From: Microbacterium azadirachtae
GTDB taxonomy: Bacteria; Actinomycetota; Actinomycetes; Actinomycetales; Microbacteriaceae
Assembly (NCBI RefSeq): GCF_000956505.1
Contig: NZ_JYIX01000032.1
Coordinates: forward strand, 62,001-126,000
Direction of reading: 5' to 3'
Length of the DNA stretch: 64,000 nucleotides
The notes under the pieces were generated by a model. That model saw only the letters and a list, made by a program, of their open reading frames with translations. It made no database searches and was not told where the DNA came from. Shown here one piece after another: positions 33,563 through 43,113 of this stretch (within the stretch, counting starts at the first letter, position 1; each line of letters begins with the position of its first letter). A program made the translations under genes and the position numbers.

Positions 33563-34495
33563 ATGGCCGAGGTCACCGCCGCGCAGCGCAGACGCGCGAA
33601 GCCCGTCGGCGCACGCTTCATCACGTGGGTGCGCGGAGGCGGGATCAGCACGTTCTTGTTCTTCGTGCCCCTGCTGTTCACCTTCGGCTACTTCGCCTGG
33701 TGGCCGATCCTGCGCAGCCTCGTGTTGTCGCTGCAGAAGACGAATCTGGTCACCGAGCCGACGTGGGTCGGTCTGAACAACTTCGAGCGCGTCCTCGCCG
33801 ACCCGCTGCTCGGCACGGCCGTTGCGAACACGCTGCTGTTCGCCGGCCTGGCGCTGCTGATCGGCTTCCCTGTGCCCATCCTGTTCGCGACCTTCATGGC
33901 CGAGATGCGGCGCACCCGTCAGGTCGCGAGCGTGCTGGTGTATCTGCCGGTGATCATCCCCCCGGTGGTGTCCGTGCTGCTGTGGAAGCAGTTCTACGAC
34001 CCGTCGGCCAACGGCCTGTTCAACACCCTCCTCGGCGCCGTCGGCGTCGGTCCGCTGCCGTGGCTCCAGGACGGCAACATGGCGATGCCCGCGATCGTGG
34101 TCCAGGCCACGTGGGCGGGATTCGGTCAGTCGACCATCATCTACCTCGCTGCGCTCATGTCGATCCAGTCCGAGCTCTACGAGGCGGCCGAGATGGACGG
34201 CGCGAAGGTCGTGCGCAGGTTCTGGCACATCACCCTCCCGCAGATGCGCAGCATCATGCTGCTCATGCTGCTGCTGCAGGTCATCGGCACCATGCAGGTG
34301 TTCACAGAGCCGTTCGTGATGACCGGCGGCGGGCCCGTGAACCGCACCACGACCGTGCTGATGCTGATCTACAACTATGCGTTCCTCCAGGGCGACTACG
34401 GCAAGGCCACGGCGCTCAGTCTCCTGCTCGCCGTCGTCCTCACCATCGTCTCCGCGGTCTATCTGCGGCTCACTCGGAGTTGGAGCAAGTCATGA
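33563..34495 (+). CDS. Sugar ABC transporter permease (MalF-like)
   Basis: The 310-residue protein has six membrane helices. The EAA loop ELYEAAEMDGAKVVRRFWHITLP (split here at residues 213-235) is where the ATPase docks. The N-terminus is basic and cytoplasmic. It pairs with the second permease, whose start overlaps its stop by 4 nt. An AGAGAGGA site precedes ATG 33563. No ATPase gene is present in the cluster, so the system probably uses a shared MsiK-type ATPase encoded elsewhere, as is common in actinobacteria. Confidence 0.92.
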   Translation: MAEVTAAQRRRAKPVGARFITWVRGGGISTFLFFVPLLFTFGYFAWWPILRSLVLSLQKTNLVTEPTWVGLNNFERVLADPLLGTAVANTLLFAGLALLIGFPVPILFATFMAEMRRTRQVASVLVYLPVIIPPVVSVLLWKQFYDPSANGLFNTLLGAVGVGPLPWLQDGNMAMPAIVVQATWAGFGQSTIIYLAALMSIQSELYEAAEMDGAKVVRRFWHITLPQMRSIMLLMLLLQVIGTMQVFTEPFVMTGGGPVNRTTTVLMLIYNYAFLQGDYGKATALSLLLAVVLTIVSAVYLRLTRSWSKS

Positions 34496-35481
34496 CCACC
34501 ATCGAATCCGGTGCTCCCACGACCGAGGCGGTCGTCACCGGCGTGGCCAGCGAATCCGGAGCGATCCTGCAGCCTCGTCGTCGACGCAGGAGGACGCAGG
34601 AGCCGCAGGACCGGACCAACGTCTCCGAGCTCGACCGCCGCAGCAGGCGGGTGCGCGTGGGCCTGGGGATCCTCAACGTCATCCTGATCGCGCTGTTGGT
34701 GATCATCTCCGCCGGCCCGCTGCTGTGGCTCGCCAAGGCCGCGCTGTCGACCTCGCAGGACATTCTGCGTGAGCCCTTCGCCTGGTGGCCGAGCGGGGTC
34801 CAGTGGCACAACCTGGCCGATGCGTGGGTCAAGATCGACATCGGCAAGTACCTCGTCAACACCGTGTTCCTCGCTGTCGGGGTCTGGTTCTTCGGGATGC
34901 TGGTGGCGCTCACCGGCGCATACGGTCTTTCGATCCTCAAGCCTCGTTACGCGAAGGTCATCAACGGCGCGGTGCTGGCGACACTGTTCATCCCGGGGAT
35001 CGTCTCACTGATCGCGCAGTACGTGACCGTGCTGGACATGCCCCTGCTGCACTGGAATCTCATCAATACGTTCTGGGCGGTCTGGCTGCCAGGCGCGGCG
35101 AACGCGTTCAACGTGCTGCTGGTGTCCCGGTTCTTCGACAGCCTGCCCAAGGACGTCTTCGAGGCGGCGAAGATCGACGGCGCAGGCCCGTTCCAGATCT
35201 TCTGGCGGATCGTGCTGCCGATGTCGAAGCCGATCATCGGCGTCACGTCGCTGATCACGATCATCGGCGCGTGGAAGGAATTCCTCTGGCCGTTGCTCGT
35301 CCTCCCCAAGCCCGATCTGCAGCCGCTGTCCGTCGGGCTGTACAAGGTGACCGCGAGCGCGGAGATGAGCCTGCTGATGGCCGGCATGTTCATCTCGGTT
35401 GTGCTGCCGATCGTGCTCTTCCTCATCTTCCAGAAGCAGTTCCTGAAGAGCGCAGGACAGGCCGGCGCCATCAAGGGCTGA
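34492..35481 (+). CDS. Sugar ABC transporter permease (MalG-like)
   Basis: The 329-residue protein has a long basic N-terminal cytoplasmic tail (about 50 residues with RRRRRR) and then six membrane helices. The EAA loop is DVFEAAKIDGAGPFQIFWRI near 220-240, followed by the MalG-like segment WKEFLWPLLVLPKPDLQPL. ATG 34492 overlaps the previous stop (ATGA). It completes the membrane channel of the importer. The operon ends here, convergent with the cupin gene. Confidence 0.92.
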   Translation: MTTIESGAPTTEAVVTGVASESGAILQPRRRRRRTQEPQDRTNVSELDRRSRRVRVGLGILNVILIALLVIISAGPLLWLAKAALSTSQDILREPFAWWPSGVQWHNLADAWVKIDIGKYLVNTVFLAVGVWFFGMLVALTGAYGLSILKPRYAKVINGAVLATLFIPGIVSLIAQYVTVLDMPLLHWNLINTFWAVWLPGAANAFNVLLVSRFFDSLPKDVFEAAKIDGAGPFQIFWRIVLPMSKPIIGVTSLITIIGAWKEFLWPLLVLPKPDLQPLSVGLYKVTASAEMSLLMAGMFISVVLPIVLFLIFQKQFLKSAGQAGAIKG

Positions 35482-35508
35482 GCGACGCAGGCGGATCGCG
35501 GTCCCGGC

Positions 35509-36207
35509 TCAGTACGCGCGCAACCAGCCGCACATGCCCAACCGCTCGACCGGCTCGGCCCGGTGCATGGCGGCATCCGCGAAGTGGGCGGTGTCGGCGG
35601 CCTCGATCGCATCCAGTTGGCGGGAGGTCGCCGCGGCGGCCGTCCAGGCGCCGGTGCGCCAGCGTTCGCGCCAGGTGTCGGCGTGGTCGGCGACGAGTGC
35701 GGCGGCGCGGGCGTGGAATCGGCGCAGCGGATCGAGATCTCCGGATGCCGCGGCATCCCGCAGCGCCGAGAAGCCCTCGACGGCGCGGTCTCGGCGAATC
35801 ATCGCTGCGGTGAGGCGAGAAGCGGCATCCGGCCCGTCGATGCGCGCGGCGGCCGAGTAGGCCGTGGCGGCCGACACCTGCGCGTCGGGAAAGGTGAGCA
35901 CGGCGTCTCCGGCCTCCGGCAGGCCGGAGTTCTGCATGATCACGACGAGTTCGAGATCACCCTCGTTCACGAGGCGGTGGATGGTGCCGGGGCCGAACCA
36001 GAGGAGCGCGCCCGGGGCGAGCGCCGTCTCCCGAAAACCCTCGCCGAGGGTGAGCGTCTGCACCCGCCCGTTTCCGCTTGTGACGAGATAGCCCTCCGAG
36101 CAGACCGTGTGCAGGTGCGGGCTGCCGCCCCGCAGGCCGTCGATCGCGCGGTCCGTGTACACCCGCAGCCGGCTGACGCCGACCGCACCGGGGAACAAGT
36201 CGGTCAC
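35509..36207 (-). CDS. Cupin-domain protein
   Basis: The 232-residue protein has one cupin barrel in its first half: motif 1 around GGSPHLHTVCSEGYLVTSGNG with a metal-type His pair, motif 2 around LLWFGPGTIHRLVNEGDLE. The C-terminal 110 residues are helical, contain many Ala and Arg, and match no domain I know. It may bind a sugar or act as a sugar isomerase or sensor; no catalytic assignment is possible. It is the last gene of a seven-gene operon reading from 43816 to 35509, and its start overlaps the PmoA-like stop by 4 nt. Confidence 0.75.
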   Translation of the reverse strand: MTDLFPGAVGVSRLRVYTDRAIDGLRGGSPHLHTVCSEGYLVTSGNGRVQTLTLGEGFRETALAPGALLWFGPGTIHRLVNEGDLELVVIMQNSGLPEAGDAVLTFPDAQVSAATAYSAAARIDGPDAASRLTAAMIRRDRAVEGFSALRDAAASGDLDPLRRFHARAAALVADHADTWRERWRTGAWTAAAATSRQLDAIEAADTAHFADAAMHRAEPVERLGMCGWLRAY

Positions 36208-37076
36208 CGGAGGCTCCGAAGGCGCTCGATGTCCTCGAGCGAGAGGGCGCCATCGGCGATCGTCACCCGATAGCCGATGCGCGCCGTCTCATCGGGCTCG
36301 AGCGGAAAGGTGCGTTCGAAGGCCCACGAGGGATTGACCGCCGCGAATTCCTCCGAGCGGACGAACCACCGAGTGCGGAATCTCTCGGTCGGCATGGTCT
36401 GCTCGAACACGAGGGTCGACGAGCGGTCGACGCCGTCGTGTGCACCGATGAAGGCGAGCCATTCCGCATCCGATCCCCTGGCCTCGGACGCCGGGGCCGA
36501 GCCGGTCGGCAGCAGCACCTGGCCGCCCGTGAAGCTCCGAGGTCCCCGCCACCACAGCCCGCTGTAGCCGGAACCGGCGAGTCCCCGGGTGGCGGGACTC
36601 CCGAACGAGAGGCTCTCATCGGTGAGATTGCGCAGCTCTCCCGTCCACGTCAGCGCCCAGGTCTTGTCGTCGAGGAGCTCGAATCGCAGCGATCGGTGCT
36701 CGCCGATGAGGTCCTCTCCGCGAGCTGAACGCCAGACGAGTTCATGGGCGATCTCGTCGTTCGTCACTGTGGGCGGCCCGTCCGGATCCATCCGGCCGAC
36801 GTTGTCGAGCGCGGTGTAGCCGGTACCGTCGACCCAGGTGTGGCCGCCCCACAGGTTGTGACCCGACAGGTCGGTGCACGTCAGCTGCAATCCCTTGTGC
36901 CAGCGGTGGTCGTGCGGACGGAAGTTCGTGACCACGTCGCCGGCGAGCGTGCGCAGCGGATGCAGGTACGGCTTGGGCGCCTCGAAGGCCGGGGCGTCGG
37001 ACACCACGACGTAGCGCGCCAGCTCGACATCGTCGTGCTCGACGACGAGGAGATCTCCGTGGTCCACGATGTTCAT
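36204..37076 (-). CDS. PmoA/DUF6807-family protein
   Basis: The 290-residue beta-rich protein belongs to the PmoA (DUF6807) family, despite the misleading methane-oxygenase name. It has RYVVVSDAPAFEAPKPYLHPLRT at the front, NFRPHDHRWHKGLQLTC with conserved His residues, the GHNLWGGHTWV segment and RWFVRSEEFAAVNPSWAFE near the end. Members accompany Gfo/Idh oxidoreductases and glycosidases in polysaccharide loci, and the function is unknown. It is coupled at both ends by ATGA overlaps to the oxidoreductase upstream and the cupin downstream. Confidence 0.82.
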   Translation of the reverse strand: MNIVDHGDLLVVEHDDVELARYVVVSDAPAFEAPKPYLHPLRTLAGDVVTNFRPHDHRWHKGLQLTCTDLSGHNLWGGHTWVDGTGYTALDNVGRMDPDGPPTVTNDEIAHELVWRSARGEDLIGEHRSLRFELLDDKTWALTWTGELRNLTDESLSFGSPATRGLAGSGYSGLWWRGPRSFTGGQVLLPTGSAPASEARGSDAEWLAFIGAHDGVDRSSTLVFEQTMPTERFRTRWFVRSEEFAAVNPSWAFERTFPLEPDETARIGYRVTIADGALSLEDIERLRSLR

Positions 37077-38170
37077 GCGTGCTCCGCTCGGATGCCGATG
37101 CCGCCGTTCAGGGCGGAGTAGAAGGGGTCGCCGGGGCGAATGCTCCCGCGGGCCACCGTCTCGCCGGTGAGTGCCGACTTGTACAGGGCCGTGACGAGCT
37201 CCAGAGCGCGACGGCCGTCTTCGCCGCTGGCCTCCGGGCGCCGGCCGGCATGCAGATCGGCCACGAGGCGCCTCAGCTGCGGGGTGTGCGTGCTGCGCTC
37301 GTTCGGCAGAGGGTTCGCCCAGGATGCCGCCAGCTCTGCGCTCGCGTCGGGCGCGGGGGTGTAGCGCCAGTCGTCGTTGTCATAGCCGTAGAGATGGCTG
37401 AGCTCGACGGTCGCCTTCTCGGTGTCGAGCCGGATGCGGCTCGTCTGCGCGGGCGACACCGCACTGTTGGCGATCGTCGCGAGGGTTCCGTCGGCGAATC
37501 GCACCCATGCGGTCGCGATGTCGTCGGTCTCGATGTCCCGCAGGCGCCGGGCGACCTGCGCGGAGATCTCCTCCCAGTCCCCCAGCAGCATGAGCATCAG
37601 GTCGATCTGGTGGATGCCGAGCGCCATGATCAGCCCGCCGTCGCCGGAGAAGCTGCCACGCCACGGCTGTGCGAAGTAGTCGTCGCCGCGGAACCAGGTG
37701 GTCTGGCAGTGGGCGAGCAGAGGTCGCCCGAGCGCTCCTGATACGAGCAGCTCGCGGGCATGCCGTGCGCCGGAGCCGTAGCGCTGCTGGAAGACGATCG
37801 GCGCCCATGGACCGTCGTCGCGTTCGCCGGCCGTCATCGCGTCGTAGTCGGCGAGGCTCAGCGCCGGCGGCTTCTCGCACCAGACGGTCACGCCGGCCTC
37901 CAGGCAGGCGATCACCTGTTCCCGGTGCAAGGACGGCGGGGTGCACAGGATCACGAGGTCGGGACGCCGTCCGAGCGCCTCGTCGAGCGACGCGGTGTGG
38001 TGGGGGATCCCCCAGCGTGCGGCGAACGCAGTTCGGCGAGCATCGTCGATCTCGACGACCGAGTCCACGATCAGCTCCTCAGGGCCGATCTCATGGATCG
38101 ACGGCATGTGCACGGCATCGGCGATGCCGCCTGCTCCGACCAGGACGGTGCGCAAGGGGGAGGGGGACAT
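37073..38170 (-). CDS. Gfo/Idh/MocA-family oxidoreductase
   Basis: The 365-residue NAD(P)-dependent enzyme has the Rossmann motif TVLVGAGGIADAVHMP near 8-23, the EKPPAL catalytic Lys region near 100-105, and FSGDGGLIMALGIHQIDLML with the active-site His near 185. ATG 38170 is chosen because it directly follows the GH36 stop (TGA-C-ATG) and has an AGAGG site; a longer in-frame form exists. It probably oxidises or epimerises a sugar released by the adjacent glycosidases. It is one of two such enzymes in the island. Confidence 0.88.
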   Translation of the reverse strand: MSPSPLRTVLVGAGGIADAVHMPSIHEIGPEELIVDSVVEIDDARRTAFAARWGIPHHTASLDEALGRRPDLVILCTPPSLHREQVIACLEAGVTVWCEKPPALSLADYDAMTAGERDDGPWAPIVFQQRYGSGARHARELLVSGALGRPLLAHCQTTWFRGDDYFAQPWRGSFSGDGGLIMALGIHQIDLMLMLLGDWEEISAQVARRLRDIETDDIATAWVRFADGTLATIANSAVSPAQTSRIRLDTEKATVELSHLYGYDNDDWRYTPAPDASAELAASWANPLPNERSTHTPQLRRLVADLHAGRRPEASGEDGRRALELVTALYKSALTGETVARGSIRPGDPFYSALNGGIGIRAEHA

Positions 38171-38171
38171 G

Positions 38172-40244
38172 TCAGCCTCTGCTTTCAGGGGTGGAGTGGA
38201 GGGTGAATGCACGGCCGGTGCAACCGGCGGGGACGTCGATCACCAGGTCGTCCCCGTCTCTCGTGACGGACCAGGCGTCGGACGCCGCAGGGAACGCGCC
38301 CGTGACGGACGCCGCCGCCAGACCGGGGAGGGCGATGCGGCGGGCCTGGCCGCGCGACCAGACGATGAGCAGCGTCTCGGCCCCGTCCGGGTGCCCGTCG
38401 TCCGAGCGCAGAGCGAGCGCGATCACCTCGTCGTCCCAGCCGGGAAGGCCCAGCGGCCAGAGCGGCACGGCGGACACCATCCGCCGCCGCCACCGCTTCT
38501 GGACGGCGACGGCTTCGTGCACCAGCTCTCGCTGCTCCGGCCGCAGGTCGGAGAGGAATCCCGACAGCATCATGCGACCGGCCAGACCGCCGAGCAGGGC
38601 GAACGCGGTCTCGGCGACTGTCATCGAGGACGCGGGATAGGCCCAGTTCGCGGCCTGTTCCGGGAGCACTCCGGCCGGCGCGGCCGCGGCGATCGCCGGA
38701 TAGAGCCGGAAATCCTGCTGGTCACTGGTGGACTGCAGGTGCGCGACGGACAGCAGGGCGTAGTCCATTCGCATCGCCCCGGACGCGCAGTTCTCGAACA
38801 GCACCTCGGGATGCCGCTCCTGGGCAGCGAGGAGCCACTCCCGCAGGGCGCGGGTGTGGCCGAGGAGACCGGCACCCGCGCCTGCGGAGGCACGGTCGGT
38901 GCCGACCCCCGGGTTGATGTTGTAGTCGAGCTTGAAGTAGGAGATCCCGAACTCGTGGACGAGCCGATCGACGGCTTCGTCGAGATGCGCCCTGGCAGCT
39001 GGATGCCGCAGATCGAGGTGGTACCTCTGCGCCTCGATCACGCGCTCGCCGAAGCGCTGGAAGAACGCGTCATCCGGGAGGCTGCGCGAGGCGGGGGAGT
39101 CGACGCCGACGATCTCGGGTTCGAGCCAGAGACCAGGGCGCATCCCGTGAGCGCGGATGGCATCGACCACCTCGGCGAGGCCCCCCGCGAACCGGCTCGG
39201 CGCCTCCTCCCAGACGCCGATCGACGACCAGTAGTCGGTGGCATCCGCGAACCAGCCGGCGTCGATGCAGAAGTACTCCGCCCCGGCCTCGGCGGCGGAC
39301 GCGATCAGCGGCAGCAGCGCGGGCGTCGATGGTTGACCGTCGAGCGTGTTCATGTAGTCGTTGTAGATCACCGGGAGTGCCTCGTCGATCGGGCGGAGCA
39401 CGCGCAGCGCACGTCGGTACCGGGTGAGGGCCGCGAAGGCGTCGTCGCGCCCGCCCGCCGCGATGGCCAGGCCGGCCGGTACGGAATGGAACTCCGCCCC
39501 CGGTTCCAGGCGCTCGGCGAACTGGTGCTCGAGGTCCCCCGGTCCGCTCGCGGTGAGCACGACCGAGCTCTGCGTCTGGCCGAGTTCCCAGCTCCACCCG
39601 GCACTCGTCTCGATCTGCCAGGCGAGCGAAGGTCCTCCCTCGCGTGCGAGCACGCCGACGGGGAGGTGCTCCCCGGTCGACCAGGAGCCGTGGCTGGAGC
39701 GCGCGAAGCGACCGCGGCCGTCCTGGCCGTGGTCGACGAGTCCGAGCTCGGGAAGGGCCTCGGCGAGAGCCTGTTCATGCCAGCGGTTCTCCGCGAGCCA
39801 TTCGCTCTCAGCCCACAACGCCGTGACCTCGTCGCGGTCGGCGAGCTCGATCACGAGCGAACTGACGGCGGTGACGGTGACCGCGCGCTCGCCGCCGTTG
39901 CGCACCGTGTGCGACCACTGCACGGCATCCGCTCCCTCTCGCACCCGGAATTCGCTGACGACCTCGAGGCCGGTCGCGGCATCACGCTGACGGATGCGCA
40001 GGATCCCCGCCTGCGCGGTGTGGTCGACGTAGCGCAGACGCTGCCCGACCGCGGACAGGACGAACGCCTGGCTGGTGCGCCCGTGCTGCTCGCCGGCCGT
40101 GAACAGGTCGACGAGCGGGTGATCGCGCACCGCGGAGGGGCCGGCGCCGAGAGCGAGTCCAGAGAGACCGACCGGCGCATCGTCGCGCGGTGACGTTCCG
40201 GAGAACTCGAGAGCCAGTCCGCCCGGAGTCCAGGTCAGAGTCAC
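38172..40244 (-). CDS. Alpha-galactosidase, glycoside hydrolase family 36
   Basis: The 690-residue enzyme has an N-terminal beta-supersandwich (about 1-285), a TIM barrel (290-600) with nucleophile Asp440 in SYFKLDYNINPG and acid/base Asp494 in FENCASGAMRMD, and a small C-terminal beta-domain. The motif CASGAMRMD differs from the common CSGGGGRFD, so specificity may deviate from plain alpha-galactosides. There is no signal peptide, so it acts on imported oligosaccharides. GTG 40244 lies 8 nt after the esterase stop with a GAGGG site; the longer in-frame extension overlaps the esterase and is junk. Confidence 0.87.
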   Translation of the reverse strand: MTLTWTPGGLALEFSGTSPRDDAPVGLSGLALGAGPSAVRDHPLVDLFTAGEQHGRTSQAFVLSAVGQRLRYVDHTAQAGILRIRQRDAATGLEVVSEFRVREGADAVQWSHTVRNGGERAVTVTAVSSLVIELADRDEVTALWAESEWLAENRWHEQALAEALPELGLVDHGQDGRGRFARSSHGSWSTGEHLPVGVLAREGGPSLAWQIETSAGWSWELGQTQSSVVLTASGPGDLEHQFAERLEPGAEFHSVPAGLAIAAGGRDDAFAALTRYRRALRVLRPIDEALPVIYNDYMNTLDGQPSTPALLPLIASAAEAGAEYFCIDAGWFADATDYWSSIGVWEEAPSRFAGGLAEVVDAIRAHGMRPGLWLEPEIVGVDSPASRSLPDDAFFQRFGERVIEAQRYHLDLRHPAARAHLDEAVDRLVHEFGISYFKLDYNINPGVGTDRASAGAGAGLLGHTRALREWLLAAQERHPEVLFENCASGAMRMDYALLSVAHLQSTSDQQDFRLYPAIAAAAPAGVLPEQAANWAYPASSMTVAETAFALLGGLAGRMMLSGFLSDLRPEQRELVHEAVAVQKRWRRRMVSAVPLWPLGLPGWDDEVIALALRSDDGHPDGAETLLIVWSRGQARRIALPGLAAASVTGAFPAASDAWSVTRDGDDLVIDVPAGCTGRAFTLHSTPESRG

Positions 40245-40251
40245 AGTGCCC

Positions 40252-41214
40252 TCAGGAGAACACGTCGTCGAGGAAGGCGAGGTGGCGGAGAGTCTGGTTC
40301 CACTGGCCGCCCTCGTGGCCGTTGTACGGGTACACGGCCATCTCCTTGTCGTCGGTCGCGTACGTGTTGAACGCGGCGTAGACGGTGGAGGGCGGGCACA
40401 CCATGTCGCACAGCGCGACGGAGAACAGCGCCCTCGCGGTGGCGCGCGCGGCGAAATTGACACCGTCGAAGTAGGACAGCACGCGGAAGACGTCGTCCTC
40501 TTCACCCCGTCGGGTCTGCATGTAGCGGGTGAGTTCGTTGTAGGGGGCCGCGTCGGTGATCCTCAGCGCGCGCCGGAAGTGGCTGAGGAACGGCACGTCG
40601 ATCATCGCCCCGGCGAGACCGTCGCAGAGCCCGGCAGCCGCGAGAGCGATGCCGCCGCCCTGGCTCCCGCCGGCGACGACCACGCGATCCGGGTCGACAA
40701 GGACATGACTGCGGGCGGCGTCGACGGCGCACGCGGCATCCGTGAAGATCCGCCGATAGTAGTAGTCCTGTGGATCCTCGATGCCGGCACTGAGCCTGCC
40801 GGCGATCTGGGGGCCACTGCCGACCGGGTCGGCGGTGTCGCCGACCGCACCGCTGTTGCCCTGTCCTCTGCTGTCCATGACGAGCACCGCGTAGCCGGCG
40901 CTCGGCAGCAGCGTCCATTGCTCCGGCACTCCGCGTCCTCCGGAGTAGCCGATGTACTGCACCACCGTCGCGCGGATGTCGCCGTCCGCAGGCCGCAGCA
41001 TCCAGCCCTTGATCGGCTGGCCCGCGAAGCCGGGGAAGGTGACGTCCTCGACGAGGATGCTGCGCAGGGGCGACGGTGCGGCGGTGAATCGCGCGCTGCC
41101 GTGGCCACGCGATGCGCGCAGCGTCTCGGTCCAGAAGTCGTCGAAGTCGGCGGGCTCCTCGCGCAGCGGCTGGTAGCTCTGGAGTTGATCGAGGGGGAGG
41201 TCGAACTGTGCCAT
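40252..41214 (-). CDS. Acetylxylan esterase / cephalosporin-C deacetylase family (CE7)
   Basis: The 320-residue alpha/beta hydrolase has all CE7 marks: RGQG at 116-119, nucleophile Ser184 in GGSQGG, Asp270 in ALCDMVCPP and His300 in NGHEGG. The length is typical. It removes O-acetyl groups from imported xylo- or other oligosaccharides in the cytoplasm, as it lacks a signal peptide. It lies between the uncharacterised toroid protein and the GH36 gene in one operon, which suggests that the natural substrate of the island is acetylated. Confidence 0.9.
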   Translation of the reverse strand: MAQFDLPLDQLQSYQPLREEPADFDDFWTETLRASRGHGSARFTAAPSPLRSILVEDVTFPGFAGQPIKGWMLRPADGDIRATVVQYIGYSGGRGVPEQWTLLPSAGYAVLVMDSRGQGNSGAVGDTADPVGSGPQIAGRLSAGIEDPQDYYYRRIFTDAACAVDAARSHVLVDPDRVVVAGGSQGGGIALAAAGLCDGLAGAMIDVPFLSHFRRALRITDAAPYNELTRYMQTRRGEEDDVFRVLSYFDGVNFAARATARALFSVALCDMVCPPSTVYAAFNTYATDDKEMAVYPYNGHEGGQWNQTLRHLAFLDDVFS

Positions 41215-41250
41215 GGTGCTGTCCTTGGTCTCGGGCGTCTGGTCGGGTCG

Positions 41251-43113
41251 TCAGTGGAGGTTGCGTGAGGCGATGAGTGCGTGATCGAGGCGTGAGCCCG
41301 CAACGGCGGGTGCCAGGAGCGCGAGGTCTCCGCCACCCGTGGAGCTGCGGAGTCGGAGGACGCCGTCGGTGTGCTCGACGCTGACACGGGCCTCGTCCAG
41401 TGCGCCGTCGCGGAGCCGCAGCAGCCCGGAGGCGAAGACGTCGGCGAGCTCGGAGAAGACGAGATCGCGCGGTTCGTCGCCGTCGACCCAGTCGATGTCG
41501 ATGTCGATCCCTCCCCCGACCCTCGAAACGCGCGCGGGGCGCTCGGATCCGTCGAATCGTGCGGCGGCCAGCTGCCACTCCAGTCCGATGGAGCGCGTCA
41601 GCACGCGGACGAGGCGCACGCCGTCGTGAGGGGCGTCGCCCAGCGGGAGATCGTCGACCAGCACCTCGGCACCGTCGAGCCCCCTGATCGAGAACCGCAC
41701 GGTGAGAGTCGTGGTGCGGATGGGTTCGCCCGCCGGGATCGTGTCCAGGTGGATGTGGGCATCACCCGAGGGGGTTGCGCAGCTGAGGGCCCAGATGACG
41801 TCGCCGCCGTCCTGCGCTGAGCTGAAGGAGCCGCCCGCGAACCCGTGCCCGTCGCGCAGCACCTCGACCGACACGTACCGCGCGACCGCCTCGACATCGG
41901 AGGGATCGTCGCCCGGCTCTGCCCAGTAGCCGAGCAAGGGCCGTCGCTGGACCCACGTGTCACCGAAGTTCACGCTGCCGAGGGTGACGTTACCCTCGCG
42001 CCAGCTGGTGCCGATGGTCGGCACCGCGATCGGAGGGTGTCCCTCCGCCGCCGCGGCGGAGATCCCGGCGACCTGTCCGGGGATGTAGTGCGTCTCGGCG
42101 AACGTCTCCGTCACGGTGGACATCCCGGCCGGACGGTGCAGGAGCGGCCGAAGCTGGTCGGGGATGCGGTAGTCGAGCACGGCGTCGTGGGAGGCCTGGA
42201 CATCGGCGGGCAGTGTGCTCTCATCGAAGAAGCGCCAGGTGTCGGAGGCCACGCGCTGCACCACGAGGAGGGGACCTGGCCGCCGGTGCAGATCGGTGGC
42301 GTAGCAGCGTGCCATGGGGCCGGTGAGCTGACCCGTCGCAGGGTGCCAGCGCGCGAGGAAGTGCTCCCAGGCGACGTGTTCGAGGTCCTCGGCGAGACCG
42401 ACGAGCTCCGCGTCGGCGATGTACTGCCGGATGCCGGTGAACGCGGCCATCACGACGTGCCAGTACGTGGGGGAGTTGTACTCGGCGAAGCTCCGGCTCT
42501 CGGTGAGGGAGGCATGCAGACGACGCAGACGGTCTCGCCCGCGCGCGGTCATGCTCTCGTCATCGAGGAGGCTCCCGGTCGCGAGCATGACGAAGGCGCC
42601 CTTCACCGCGATGTTCGTGTAGTCGAGGTCGACGTCGCGGCGGACGATCGAGGCCGCGGCATGGCCCAGAGCCGTACGGGCGCGACCGCTGAGCGCGGGA
42701 TCGAGGTCGTCGCCGTGACGGAGGAGGAGCAGCGCGAGGAACTCGCCGAGGAAGTCCGCCCAGTTCCAGTCCGGCGGCGACATCTCGCTCAGCGGCTCCT
42801 CGGCCCAGTACGACCAGAGCCCGTACGTCGCACTGGCGGGATCGGTGTCCTGCAGCGCCAGCACCTCGTCGAGCACGCGCGCCGCGCGCACGATGCGCGC
42901 CTCGCCGTCGATGACGGTGTCGCCCGCGCGATGGAGCTCCCAGAGCGCGAGGACGTAGGCGAGGCTGTCGCGAATGCGGTGTGCGCGTCCGCTCACGATC
43001 CTGGTGTGGATCGGATTCGGGGTCGCGTCGGCGAGGATCAGGTCACGCTTCGGGTCGTAGCCGGCGTCGCCGCCGCGTCGGGCAGCGTCGAGTGCGAGGG
43101 GGTCAGTGTTCAC
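41251..43113 (-). CDS. Uncharacterised protein with alpha/alpha-toroid fold, possible polysaccharide lyase or hydrolase
   Basis: The 620-residue protein lacks a signal peptide. Residues about 35-330 look like an alpha/alpha-toroid (repeating amphipathic helices; DWNWADFLGEFLALLLL, NIAVKGAFVMLATG and AEYNSPTYWHVVMAAF are the most striking stretches). Residues about 350-620 are beta-rich. Toroid plus beta-sandwich is the plan of heparinase-like lyases and several hydrolases, and EYNSPTYWHV holds plausible catalytic Tyr/His/Glu residues. I do not recognise the family with certainty. It overlaps the CE4 gene by 11 nt and belongs to the seven-gene operon, so a role in glycan breakdown is likely. 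Confidence 0.6.
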   Translation of the reverse strand: MNTDPLALDAARRGGDAGYDPKRDLILADATPNPIHTRIVSGRAHRIRDSLAYVLALWELHRAGDTVIDGEARIVRAARVLDEVLALQDTDPASATYGLWSYWAEEPLSEMSPPDWNWADFLGEFLALLLLRHGDDLDPALSGRARTALGHAAASIVRRDVDLDYTNIAVKGAFVMLATGSLLDDESMTARGRDRLRRLHASLTESRSFAEYNSPTYWHVVMAAFTGIRQYIADAELVGLAEDLEHVAWEHFLARWHPATGQLTGPMARCYATDLHRRPGPLLVVQRVASDTWRFFDESTLPADVQASHDAVLDYRIPDQLRPLLHRPAGMSTVTETFAETHYIPGQVAGISAAAAEGHPPIAVPTIGTSWREGNVTLGSVNFGDTWVQRRPLLGYWAEPGDDPSDVEAVARYVSVEVLRDGHGFAGGSFSSAQDGGDVIWALSCATPSGDAHIHLDTIPAGEPIRTTTLTVRFSIRGLDGAEVLVDDLPLGDAPHDGVRLVRVLTRSIGLEWQLAAARFDGSERPARVSRVGGGIDIDIDWVDGDEPRDLVFSELADVFASGLLRLRDGALDEARVSVEHTDGVLRLRSSTGGGDLALLAPAVAGSRLDHALIASRNLH

